From NCBI GenBank assembly GCA_016706545.1, contig JADJJK010000015.1, positions 62,001 to 126,000 on the forward strand: a stretch of 64,000 bases of DNA, given 5' to 3'. The notes beneath the pieces were generated by a model that worked only from the letters and a program-made list of their open reading frames with translations, did not search any database and was not told the origin of the DNA. How positions within the stretch are numbered: position 1 is the first letter of the stretch; each line of letters begins with the position of its first letter. This document shows, one piece after another, positions 17,335 through 25,780 of this stretch. The stretch is from Myxococcales bacterium (GTDB taxonomy: Bacteria > Myxococcota_A > Polyangia > Haliangiales > Haliangiaceae). The position numbers and the translations under genes were made by a program.

Positions 17335-18684
17335 ATGATCCGCAAGGTTCTGGTAGCAAATCGCGGCGAGATCGCGCTGCGCGTGATCCGCGCCGTGCGC
17401 GAGATGGGGCTGCAATCGGTGGCGGTTCACTCCACCGCTGACGCCGATGCGCTGCACGTCAAGTTCGCCGACCAGGCGGTGTGCATCGGCCCGCCGCCGT
17501 CGCGGCAGAGCTATCTCAACGTCCCGTCGATCATCGCCGCCGCCGAGGTCACCGGCGCCGACGCCATCCACCCGGGCTATGGCTTTCTCAGCGAGAACGC
17601 GGAGTTTGCTGAGGTCTGCCTGAAGTGCAACCTGACGTGGATCGGCCCTCCACCGTCCGCCATGCGCCTGATGGGCGACAAGATCCGCGCCCGCGAGGCG
17701 ATGAACGCCGCCGGGGTGCCCACGCTGCCCGGCTCCGTGGGCCTGGCCACCGAGGCGGACGTCTTGTCCAACGCCGACCGCATCGGCCTGCCGGTCATCT
17801 TCAAGGCCACCGCCGGCGGCGGCGGGCGCGGCATGAAGATCGTCCACGAGCGGGAGCGCCTGCTCGACGCATGGAACACCGGTCGCAACGAGGCGCAGGC
17901 GGCGTTTGGCAACCCCGAGATGTACATGGAGCGGTACTGCCAGAAGCCGCGCCACATCGAGATCCAGGTCGCCGCCGACACGCACGGCCACTACATGCAC
18001 CTGGGCGAGCGCGAGTGCTCCATCCAGCGTCGCCACCAGAAGGTCATCGAGGAGGCGCCCTCCGCCGCGCTGGCCCCGGAGACCCGCAAGCTCCTGACCG
18101 CCGCCGCGGTGCGCGCGATCTCGGCCATCGGCTACACCAACGTGGGCACGCTGGAGTTCTTGCTGGACTCCGACGGCAGCTTCTACTTCATGGAGATGAA
18201 CACCCGCTTGCAGGTGGAGCACCCGGTGACCGAGCTGGTGACCGGGCTCGACCTGGTGCGTGAGCAGCTCCGGATCGCCGCTGGCGAGCCCTTGTCGTTC
18301 TCCAGCGAGCGCGTTCCCAACGGCCACGCCATCGAGCTGCGCGTCAACGCGGAGGACCCCGAGACCTTCGCGCCGTGGCCAGGCCGCATCACCGCGTTGC
18401 ACATGCCGGGCGGGCTGGGTGTCAGAGTCGATACCCACGTGTATGCCGGATACGTAGTTCCACCGAACTACGATTCGTTGCTCGCGAAGGTCATCGTTCA
18501 TGACGTGGACCGACCCAGCGCGCTGCGCCGCGCGCGCCGCTGCCTCGACGAGATCGTCATTGAAGGGCCCCGGACTAACATCCCGTTTCTACGTCGGATC
18601 GTCAGTCATCCGGAGTTCGTGCGCGGCGAGTTCGACACCGGCTTCGTCGCGCGCCTCCTCGCCGAGGGCAAGCCCGCGCGCTAG
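17335..18684 (+). CDS. accC: Biotin carboxylase subunit of acetyl-CoA carboxylase
   Basis: A 449-residue ATP-grasp enzyme that carboxylates biotin on AccB. It starts with the family N-terminus KVLVANRGEIALRVIRA, then GYGFLSENAEFAEVC, the glycine-rich ATP loop KATAGGGGRGMKIVHE, the signature RECSIQRRHQKVIEEAP, the metal-binding YFMEMNTRLQVEHPVTE and the C-terminal GYVVPPNYDSLLAKVI. Length and motifs are standard. It forms an operon with accB; the carboxyltransferase subunits are not in this window. Confidence 0.96.
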   Translation: MIRKVLVANRGEIALRVIRAVREMGLQSVAVHSTADADALHVKFADQAVCIGPPPSRQSYLNVPSIIAAAEVTGADAIHPGYGFLSENAEFAEVCLKCNLTWIGPPPSAMRLMGDKIRAREAMNAAGVPTLPGSVGLATEADVLSNADRIGLPVIFKATAGGGGRGMKIVHERERLLDAWNTGRNEAQAAFGNPEMYMERYCQKPRHIEIQVAADTHGHYMHLGERECSIQRRHQKVIEEAPSAALAPETRKLLTAAAVRAISAIGYTNVGTLEFLLDSDGSFYFMEMNTRLQVEHPVTELVTGLDLVREQLRIAAGEPLSFSSERVPNGHAIELRVNAEDPETFAPWPGRITALHMPGGLGVRVDTHVYAGYVVPPNYDSLLAKVIVHDVDRPSALRRARRCLDEIVIEGPRTNIPFLRRIVSHPEFVRGEFDTGFVARLLAEGKPAR

Positions 18685-18732
18685 CGCAAAGCGCGCTGCG
18701 GAGCCGCACCGCGGGCCGCGGTCTGGACGCAC

Positions 18733-18756
18733 TGCGAAAAGGATCCTTTGCCGCAG
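18733..18756 (+). terminator. Hairpin after accC (possible terminator)
   Basis: CTGCG (18733-18737) pairs with CGCAG (18752-18756) around the 12 bp palindrome AAAGGATCCTTT (18738-18749). It lies about 50 nt after the accC stop and before the next promoter. There is no strong T-run, so it may be a processing or pause site instead. Confidence 0.4.
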
Positions 18757-18826
18757 GGCGGTAACGCCTCTGCAAAATGGCCGGACCCAAGGCGCCAAGT
18801 CAGGAAAACCCGTCTGTTGTGGAGAT

Positions 18827-18886
18827 CCAAGTTCTCGGGATTCCTGAATCCCTTGGCTTGACCGGGGGAGGGTGCCCACGTACGCT
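18827..18886 (+). promoter_or_regulatory. Sigma-70 promoter with upstream inverted repeat for the sgmX-like gene
   Basis: TTGACC (18858-18863) and TACGCT (18881-18886) are exactly 17 nt apart, the clearest housekeeping promoter in the window. Directly upstream is an inverted repeat: GGGATTC (18837-18843) and GAATCCC (18846-18852) flanked by CCAA and TTGG, a possible operator. Predicted transcription start is around 18892-18894. Confidence 0.65.
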
Positions 18887-18892
18887 TTTGCC

Positions 18893-18943
18893 ATGCGCGG
18901 GGAATCCCTGTTTGCCCCTGCGCCCCCGAAAGGGTGGCCGTAG
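18893..18943 (+). CDS. Possible 16-codon leader peptide
   Basis: ATG 18893 coincides with the predicted transcription start of the promoter at 18858-18886. It opens a 16-codon frame (MRGESLFAPAPPKGWP) that stops at TAG 18941-18943, only 4 nt before the GTG of the TPR gene. It could couple or attenuate translation of the TPR gene. There is no homology support and it could be chance. Confidence 0.3.
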   Translation: MRGESLFAPAPPKGWP

Positions 18944-18947
18944 CGCC

Positions 18948-21900
18948 GTGGCCTTCAACAAAGAGAAGGTCATGGACGCGGCGCGCAAGTTTGTCGACAA
19001 AGGCCAGCTCGACAAAGCGGTCAAAGAGTACCTGCGTATCGTCCGCGAAGATCCTCACGACGTTCGCGTGTGGCTCAAGATCGGCGATCTCTACGCCAAG
19101 AAGGGCAGCAAGCAAGAAGCCATCGAGACGTATCTGCGGGTGGCTCACTTCTATCAGGAGCAGGGCTTCTTCCTCAAAGCCGTGGCGGTCTTCAAGCAGA
19201 TCTTGAAGCTCGATCCGCGGCTCGTCGACGTGAACCTCCGGCTGGCCGAGCTGTACCGGCAGCTCGGGTTGCTCTCGGACGCGATGCAACACTTCGAGGC
19301 GGTGGCTGCGCACTTCCACCGCGAGGGCAACACGCGCGAAGCGCTGGCCGCGGTGCAAAAGCTCGTCGACCTGGACCCCGAGAACATCGCCACCCGCATC
19401 AAGCTGGCCGAGCTGTACTCCAAGGAAGGGCTGACCCAGGAGGCGGTGGGCGCGTTCGGCGTGGCGTGCGAGCAGCTTCGCCGGCAAGGCCGCCAGGATG
19501 ACTTCGTCAAGGTCGCCGAGCGCCTGCTGTTTCATCAGCCGGAGAACCACGCGCTCAATCGCGAGCTGGCGGCGCTGTATCTGCATCGCAATGATCCGCG
19601 GCGGGCGCTGCACAAACTCCAGCTCTCGTTCAAGGCCGATCCGCGAGACGTCGACACGCTCGCGCTCCTGGCCTCGGCCTTTCAGGCGCTGGATCAGAAG
19701 ACCAAGACCGTCTCCGTGCTCAAGGAGCTGGCGCGCATCCACCAGGACAACAAGTCGCTAGATCGCGCGGCGGAGGTGTTTCGCCGGATCCTCGAGCTGA
19801 CCCCCAATGACGCGGACGCGGTCGCGTTCCTGGGCGAGCAAGCCAGCCGCCAGCCCGTGCCCGTGGCTGCCGCTGAGCGGCCGCGGCTGCAGCTCACCAA
19901 CGAGGTGCCAGCGCTCGGCCAGCGTCAGCCCACCGGCTCCATGCCCTTGCTAGAGGAGCAGGAGATCTCGGCGGTGGACTTCGCGCTGCCAGACTACGAC
20001 GACGGCGACTTCTCGCAGGAGCTGCAGCTTGGCACGCACGACGTGCGCGCCAACTCCGCCGAGGGTGAGCTGCACGCCGAGGAGATCGCCAAGACGCTCG
20101 CCGAGAGCGACGTGTACGTGAAGTACAACCTGCACCAGAAGGCGATCGACCACCTCCGCCGCGTGTTCACCTTCGACCCGCACAACGTGGAGGCGCGCGA
20201 GCGCCTGAAGGACATCCTGGTCTCGCAGGGCCGCGAGGCCGAGGCCGAGGCCGAGCTGTACGCGCTGGCCGAGCTGGTGGCACCGGAGAGCCCGGAGCGC
20301 GCCGAGGCCTATCTGCGCGAGCTCCTGGCGATCAACGGCGCGCACACCGGCGCGGTGGAGCTGGCGCGCCGATTCCGGCTGCGGATCGCGCGGCTCGCTT
20401 CCGAAGCCGGGCCGGGCGGCTATGACGAGCTGGAGTACGGCGGTGATCGCGATCCCTCCGACTCCATCGACAACTTCGATCCGCTCGAGCTGATCGGCGC
20501 GGCGCACGGCAGCCCGGCGCCAGGCCGCCCGCCTGGGCGCCCGCGCAACGATGACTTCGGCGAGTCGCCCTCGCAGACCACCCGCCAGCTCTCCGCCGCG
20601 CAGGCGATGGAGCTCCTGGGCCAGGCCTCGCGCTCGCTGGGCGACGAGCTGGACCTCGAGGAGGAGCCGCACACCTGGCGCGCCGGCGGATCGAACCCGC
20701 CTGCGCCCGCTGGCCCTGGGCCGTCGGGCCGGAGCGTGGCGCGCACCGTGCCGGGGCGCGCGGTGGCCTCGGGCCTGTCGAGCAGCGCGCCGGCGGGCCG
20801 CGGCGCCGCGTACGGCGCCAGCGGGCGGATGGAGGTCCACCCGCAGGCCGCCGAGGCCGCGTTCGACGCCGCGCTGGAGGCCTCGTTCGCCGGGCTCGAC
20901 GAGCCGCTGCCCCCCATCCGCCGCGGCCCCCAGCCGCACGACTTCGACACGGGCCACGCCGACGCCAGGCTGGAGGCCCAGCTCTCCGCCGCGGAGTTCG
21001 GTGGCGAGATCGATCTGGAGGTCGCCAGCGAGCTTGGCTACCCAGGCGGCGTGATGCTGCCCGAGGACATGCCGTTCGATCCGCACGAGGCGCGCGAGTT
21101 CGACGCCGCGGTCGCCCGCTCGCCATTCGATCCGTACGGGGAAGAGCAAGAGACGCCGGTGGACGATCAAGGCGGCTCGATCAGCCTCGACACCGCGGCG
21201 GTGGAGCTGCCGCTCGACGGAGATCTGGACAGCGCTCGAGATCTCGAAGAGGAGCTCGAGCAAGCGGAGTTCTACGCCTCGCAGCAGATGGTGACGCAGG
21301 CGCTCGAGATCTTGCGCTCGCTGTCCACGCGATTTCCAGATCACCCGCTCATCGCCGCCAAGCTGCGCGACCTGGGCGACGCGGGCTACCCGGAGCTGTT
21401 GCCCTCGCTCGAGGACGCCGGCGGCACCGAGGCCATCGAGCTCGATGACCTGGAGGAGTTCGGCGAAGAGCTCGAGGAGTCAGAGGTCCCCACCATGCAC
21501 GGCGAGCCTGACGAGATCCCCATGGAGGTCATGCCGCCGCGCAAGCAGCGCGCTCCGTCGGTGATGCTCGAGAAGCCGGTGGACGACGCGGACGCCGACA
21601 CCCACTACGACCTGGGGCTGGCGTACAAGGAGATGGGCCTCTTTCACGAGGCCATCAAGGCCTTCGACAAGGCCCGGCGCGGCAGCAAGGAAGTGCAGTC
21701 GCGGCTGATGATCGGCATTTGCTACCGCGAGATGGGCAACAGCTCCGAGGCCGTGAACCAGTTCAAGCTGGGGCTGCACGCCCTGTCCATCAGCGATCGT
21801 GAGCGCCAGAGCCTGTACTACGAGATCGGCGCCACCTACGAGGGCATGAACGACACCAGCGAGGCGCTCTACTACTTCGAGATGGTGGTCAAGCGCGATC

Positions 21901-21962
21901 CAGCCTTCGCCGATGCGGCGCGCCGCGTGGAGACGATGCGCAGCGCCCCGCGCCGCAACTAG
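18948..21962 (+). CDS. Long TPR protein, SgmX-like
   Basis: A 1,004-residue cytoplasmic protein without signal peptide or membrane helix. Residues about 1-310 are tandem tetratricopeptide repeats (for example VKEYLRIVREDPHDVRVWLK, IETYLRVAHFYQEQGFFLK). A further TPR block lies near 345-445, then a Gly/Pro/Ala-rich and acidic middle (about 500-830), and a C-terminal TPR array (about 870-1000). In M. xanthus the TPR protein SgmX recruits MglA-GTP and stimulates pilus formation at the leading pole; I recall its gene downstream of accB-accC, as here. Function is therefore inferred from architecture and synteny. GTG 18948 is chosen over upstream options because the repeat array begins directly (AFNKEKVMDAARKF); ATG 18972 is possible. 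Confidence 0.8.
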   Translation: MAFNKEKVMDAARKFVDKGQLDKAVKEYLRIVREDPHDVRVWLKIGDLYAKKGSKQEAIETYLRVAHFYQEQGFFLKAVAVFKQILKLDPRLVDVNLRLAELYRQLGLLSDAMQHFEAVAAHFHREGNTREALAAVQKLVDLDPENIATRIKLAELYSKEGLTQEAVGAFGVACEQLRRQGRQDDFVKVAERLLFHQPENHALNRELAALYLHRNDPRRALHKLQLSFKADPRDVDTLALLASAFQALDQKTKTVSVLKELARIHQDNKSLDRAAEVFRRILELTPNDADAVAFLGEQASRQPVPVAAAERPRLQLTNEVPALGQRQPTGSMPLLEEQEISAVDFALPDYDDGDFSQELQLGTHDVRANSAEGELHAEEIAKTLAESDVYVKYNLHQKAIDHLRRVFTFDPHNVEARERLKDILVSQGREAEAEAELYALAELVAPESPERAEAYLRELLAINGAHTGAVELARRFRLRIARLASEAGPGGYDELEYGGDRDPSDSIDNFDPLELIGAAHGSPAPGRPPGRPRNDDFGESPSQTTRQLSAAQAMELLGQASRSLGDELDLEEEPHTWRAGGSNPPAPAGPGPSGRSVARTVPGRAVASGLSSSAPAGRGAAYGASGRMEVHPQAAEAAFDAALEASFAGLDEPLPPIRRGPQPHDFDTGHADARLEAQLSAAEFGGEIDLEVASELGYPGGVMLPEDMPFDPHEAREFDAAVARSPFDPYGEEQETPVDDQGGSISLDTAAVELPLDGDLDSARDLEEELEQAEFYASQQMVTQALEILRSLSTRFPDHPLIAAKLRDLGDAGYPELLPSLEDAGGTEAIELDDLEEFGEELEESEVPTMHGEPDEIPMEVMPPRKQRAPSVMLEKPVDDADADTHYDLGLAYKEMGLFHEAIKAFDKARRGSKEVQSRLMIGICYREMGNSSEAVNQFKLGLHALSISDRERQSLYYEIGATYEGMNDTSEALYYFEMVVKRDPAFADAARRVETMRSAPRRN

Positions 21963-22102
21963 TCGCTGGCCTCACCAGAACTTCCACACGGCTTCGCGCG
22001 CGCCGCTCGAGCGGTCACTTGTTGGCCTGGCGCCAAGTGCAGATCTGGAAACCAGAAGAGCCACCACTGCACGCCGGTCTGTTCGTCGACGAACCGGGTC
22101 AT
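21959..22102 (-). CDS. Small ORF of 47 codons, doubtful
   Basis: A minus-strand frame from ATG 22102 encodes a short protein rich in Trp and Phe at its centre (VQWWLFWFPDLHL), ending at a TAG that overlaps the stop of the convergent TPR gene. No Shine-Dalgarno is seen; AAGACT lies 9 nt upstream of the ATG. I recognise no family. Otherwise the 205 nt between the TPR gene and the next minus-strand gene hold nothing obvious. Confidence 0.2.
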   Translation of the reverse strand: MTRFVDEQTGVQWWLFWFPDLHLAPGQQVTARAARAKPCGSSGEASD

Positions 22103-22167
22103 GGCCGTCCGAGTCTTTCGGCAGGTCGACCAGCCCACGGAAGCGGCGCAAGGCCGAGGCGCTGGGG

Positions 22168-23337
22168 TCAGGAGATCGTCAGCCGCAGGTTGGAGGCGGT
22201 GACCCGGTGGACGGCGAACGACGCCGCCTTGGGCACGAAGCCGTCGAAGGCGATCTGCAGATCCTCGACGCGATCGAAGCTCAGGCGGTCGGCGGTCAGC
22301 GACAGCGGCCCCAGCTTGAGGTCCTTGATGGTGGTGTCCACGGAGCCGGCGGTGCCGCGCAGGTTGCCCTCGGCGCGGTTGTCGATGGAGCCGGCGATCT
22401 GGAGGTTGACGATGCCGGGCGTGTCATCGCCGCCAAACAGGATCATGCCGCCGCCGACCTCCAGGTGTCGCGGCGCCAGCATGGACAGGGCGACCTCGAT
22501 GTTGTCGAGCGTGAGCGCGCGCAAGATCGAGCGCTTCTTGTCCGCGGCTCGCCCCTCGGTGGCGCCGCCGCGGCCGATCCGGAAGTCCGCCAGCGAGCGC
22601 AGCGGCACCCGGCCAAAGCGCGCCATCGCGCCGGCGTCGCGGTCGAGCGCCCAGGAGATGATGTCGCGCGAGGAGCCAAAGATCGGCACGCGGAAGCTCA
22701 CCGCCAGCCGGTCCTGATCGACGCCGAGATCGAGGAACGCGCCCTCGAGCCAGTCGAGGCTCTCGTTGAGCAGCCGGAAGTCCAGGCTGCCATCGACGAT
22801 GGGCACGCGCAGGGTCTGGTCCAGGCTGCGGGGGCCGAGCACCGGCAGGTCGAGCTTGACCTTGATCGTGAGGTTGATCTTGCCGGCCACGCCCTCGAGG
22901 AAGCGCAGGCGCTCCTGCCGCAAGGCGGCGCTCGGGGGCGCGGCGGCGGCGGCGGTCCGGCCGTCGAGCGGCGCGTGGAAGGTCAGGTGGACGTCTGACA
23001 GCGAGGCGTGCGGTACGACGATCTCCACGCCGCGCTCGGCGCGCACCAGCAGAAAGCCGTGGGTCAGCTCCACCCGCCCGATCGCCATCTCCAGCCGACC
23101 GCTGTCATCGCGCAGCCAGGCCTCGCCGAGCGAGGCTGCCTCGGCGTGCCAGCGCACACCGTCGAGCCGGCCCTCGAGTCCGTCGAACGCGAGCTCCTTG
23201 GCGCCGTACGCCATCGAGCCGCTGCGGCCATCCAGGTTTTGCGCGGTGGCGTGGGGAAACAGCAGGCGAGGTCCGCCCGGTCCGGACACGAAGCCGAACC
23301 GTCGGACGTCGACGTCGGCGTCGATCTTCTGCGCCAT
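22168..23337 (-). CDS. Unrecognised beta-rich protein, possibly AsmA-like
   Basis: A 389-residue protein that I cannot assign firmly. It has no signal peptide, membrane helix or cysteine-rich segment. It is built of alternating short hydrophobic strands (GRVELTHGFLLVRAERGVEIVVPHASLSDVHLTF is one pair, given here only as an example of the pattern at about residues 86-120), with phrases such as KINLTIKVKLDLPVLG and IKDLKLGPLSLTADRLSF that recall the repetitive beta sheets of AsmA/DUF748-type proteins. It is flanked by a convergent TPR gene and a protease in the same direction. A TAGGAT box 9 nt upstream of the ATG suggests its own leaderless transcript. Confidence 0.6.
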   Translation of the reverse strand: MAQKIDADVDVRRFGFVSGPGGPRLLFPHATAQNLDGRSGSMAYGAKELAFDGLEGRLDGVRWHAEAASLGEAWLRDDSGRLEMAIGRVELTHGFLLVRAERGVEIVVPHASLSDVHLTFHAPLDGRTAAAAAPPSAALRQERLRFLEGVAGKINLTIKVKLDLPVLGPRSLDQTLRVPIVDGSLDFRLLNESLDWLEGAFLDLGVDQDRLAVSFRVPIFGSSRDIISWALDRDAGAMARFGRVPLRSLADFRIGRGGATEGRAADKKRSILRALTLDNIEVALSMLAPRHLEVGGGMILFGGDDTPGIVNLQIAGSIDNRAEGNLRGTAGSVDTTIKDLKLGPLSLTADRLSFDRVEDLQIAFDGFVPKAASFAVHRVTASNLRLTIS

Positions 23338-23346
23338 GAGGCGTGC

Positions 23347-23352
23347 ATCCTA
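23347..23352 (-). promoter_or_regulatory. Putative -10 box (TAGGAT) for the 22.2-23.3 kb gene
   Basis: Read on the minus strand, TAGGAT ends 9 nt before ATG 23337. No Shine-Dalgarno sequence lies in between. Confidence 0.4.
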
Positions 23353-23505
23353 CTCCTCCACGGCGTCTGCCCGCGCCGCGGGACGGCGGATTTCCGGCGC
23401 AGCCGGCTTGAGGGAATCACGGTCTCCTTGCGGCGGTGGGCCGCGGGCGCGAAAAAATCTGGTTGGCGCTCGTCGGTGACGCCTGCGCCACCGACGAGCG
23501 CCCCC

Positions 23506-24444
23506 CTAACACGAAGACGGGTGGGTCACCGCGCGCCGGCGGCGCGCGCGGCCGCGCCGGCCGAGCGCCATGGCCACGACCGCCAGCAACCAGCCAGCGC
23601 TCGCGCGGCCGCCGGGGCTCGCCGCGCAGGCGCCGGTGTCATCCTCGATGTTGCCGGTGCCCGGATCCTTGGGCACGTGCAGGTCCAGGAAGGCCAGCTC
23701 GCCCGCGGTCAGCGTGGCGGCGTGAAAGCCGGTGCAGGTCGCGTTGGCGCCAAACGAGGTCACCCCGACGATCGACAGTCCGGAGCCGGTGAGCATCAAC
23801 GCCGGGCCGCCGCTGTCCCCAAAGCAGGTGCCGTTGCCGTCGTTGGCGTCGAAGCACATCACGTTGGCGTCGAGCGCGGTGCTGCCGACGCTGCTGCACG
23901 CCACGCTGCGGGTCACCAGCTTGCGCTGGATCCCGGTGCCGGTGCTCGGCGCCGAGGTCGCGCCGTAGCCGACCAGCGTGATGTTGCTCAGCAGCGGCGG
24001 GATCCCGCGATGCAGGGCGTAGCGGGTCCGGCCAGGCTGCGGCGTGGTCAGCTTGATGAGCGCGATGTCGTTGTCGCCGAACTTGGTGGACTCGTAGCGC
24101 GAGTTGAGGATGATGGTGGCGGCGTCGATCAACGTGCCGCCGGCCAGCTTGATGTCCAGCCTGTCGAACGCGACCTTCACCGAGCTCGCCGCCTTGCCGA
24201 ACACGCAGTGCGCGGCGGTGACCACCCACTCTGGATGGATCAGCGTGCCGGTGCAGACCTCGGAGGCGCCGATGAGCAACGCCGCCACGCCGCTGTACTC
24301 CCCCGAGGTGGTCGCCGCGCCGCCGATGATCTGTTGCACGCCCTCTGCGAGCGCGTCAGCCTCCACCTCGTCAACGCCAGCGGGCGCTGGTTCCACACAC
24401 CCAAGCAGGGCGCTGCAGGCCGCCATCACGATCGCTCGGTTCAT
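23506..24444 (-). CDS. Trypsin-like serine protease with lipobox and MYXO-CTERM-like tail
   Basis: A 312-residue secreted S1-family protease. ATG 24444 gives a short signal peptide with lipobox LLGC-VEP. After a propeptide of about 25 residues comes the activation site QQ-IIGG typical of trypsin zymogens. The triad is intact: TAAHC (His), NDIALIKL (Asp) and GDSGGP (Ser). The C-terminus has a Cys, then a hydrophobic helix (GWLLAVVAMALG) and an Arg cluster, the layout of MYXO-CTERM sorting tails. Having both a lipobox and such a tail is odd, since only one anchor should be needed. It stands alone downstream of mraY on the same strand. Confidence 0.88.
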   Translation of the reverse strand: MNRAIVMAACSALLGCVEPAPAGVDEVEADALAEGVQQIIGGAATTSGEYSGVAALLIGASEVCTGTLIHPEWVVTAAHCVFGKAASSVKVAFDRLDIKLAGGTLIDAATIILNSRYESTKFGDNDIALIKLTTPQPGRTRYALHRGIPPLLSNITLVGYGATSAPSTGTGIQRKLVTRSVACSSVGSTALDANVMCFDANDGNGTCFGDSGGPALMLTGSGLSIVGVTSFGANATCTGFHAATLTAGELAFLDLHVPKDPGTGNIEDDTGACAASPGGRASAGWLLAVVAMALGRRGRARRRRAVTHPSSC

Positions 24445-24646
24445 CGAGCTGTAACAAAGCAACTCGCGTGCCGCCCAGAGAGCCGTCCAACCCGGCGCAA
24501 CTCCTAGGTCCGTAGCGGGGCCAAGGGCCCTTTGGTGGGGCGTCGTGCCCCGGCCTGGTGGAACCTGCCGGTGCCAGGGCGCCTCCAGCGCGCCTGCAGG
24601 TGCCAGCGCGCCTGCGGCGTCGCGCGCGCTGCGTTGCGCGCGCGGG

Positions 24647-25779
<1,133 letters not shown>

Positions 25780-25780
<1 letters not shown>

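Noticed and set aside
24521..24535. AAGGGCCCTT palindrome after mraY as a terminator
   Set aside because: It is short, has no T-run on the minus strand and lies 110 nt past the stop; the evidence is too weak to list.
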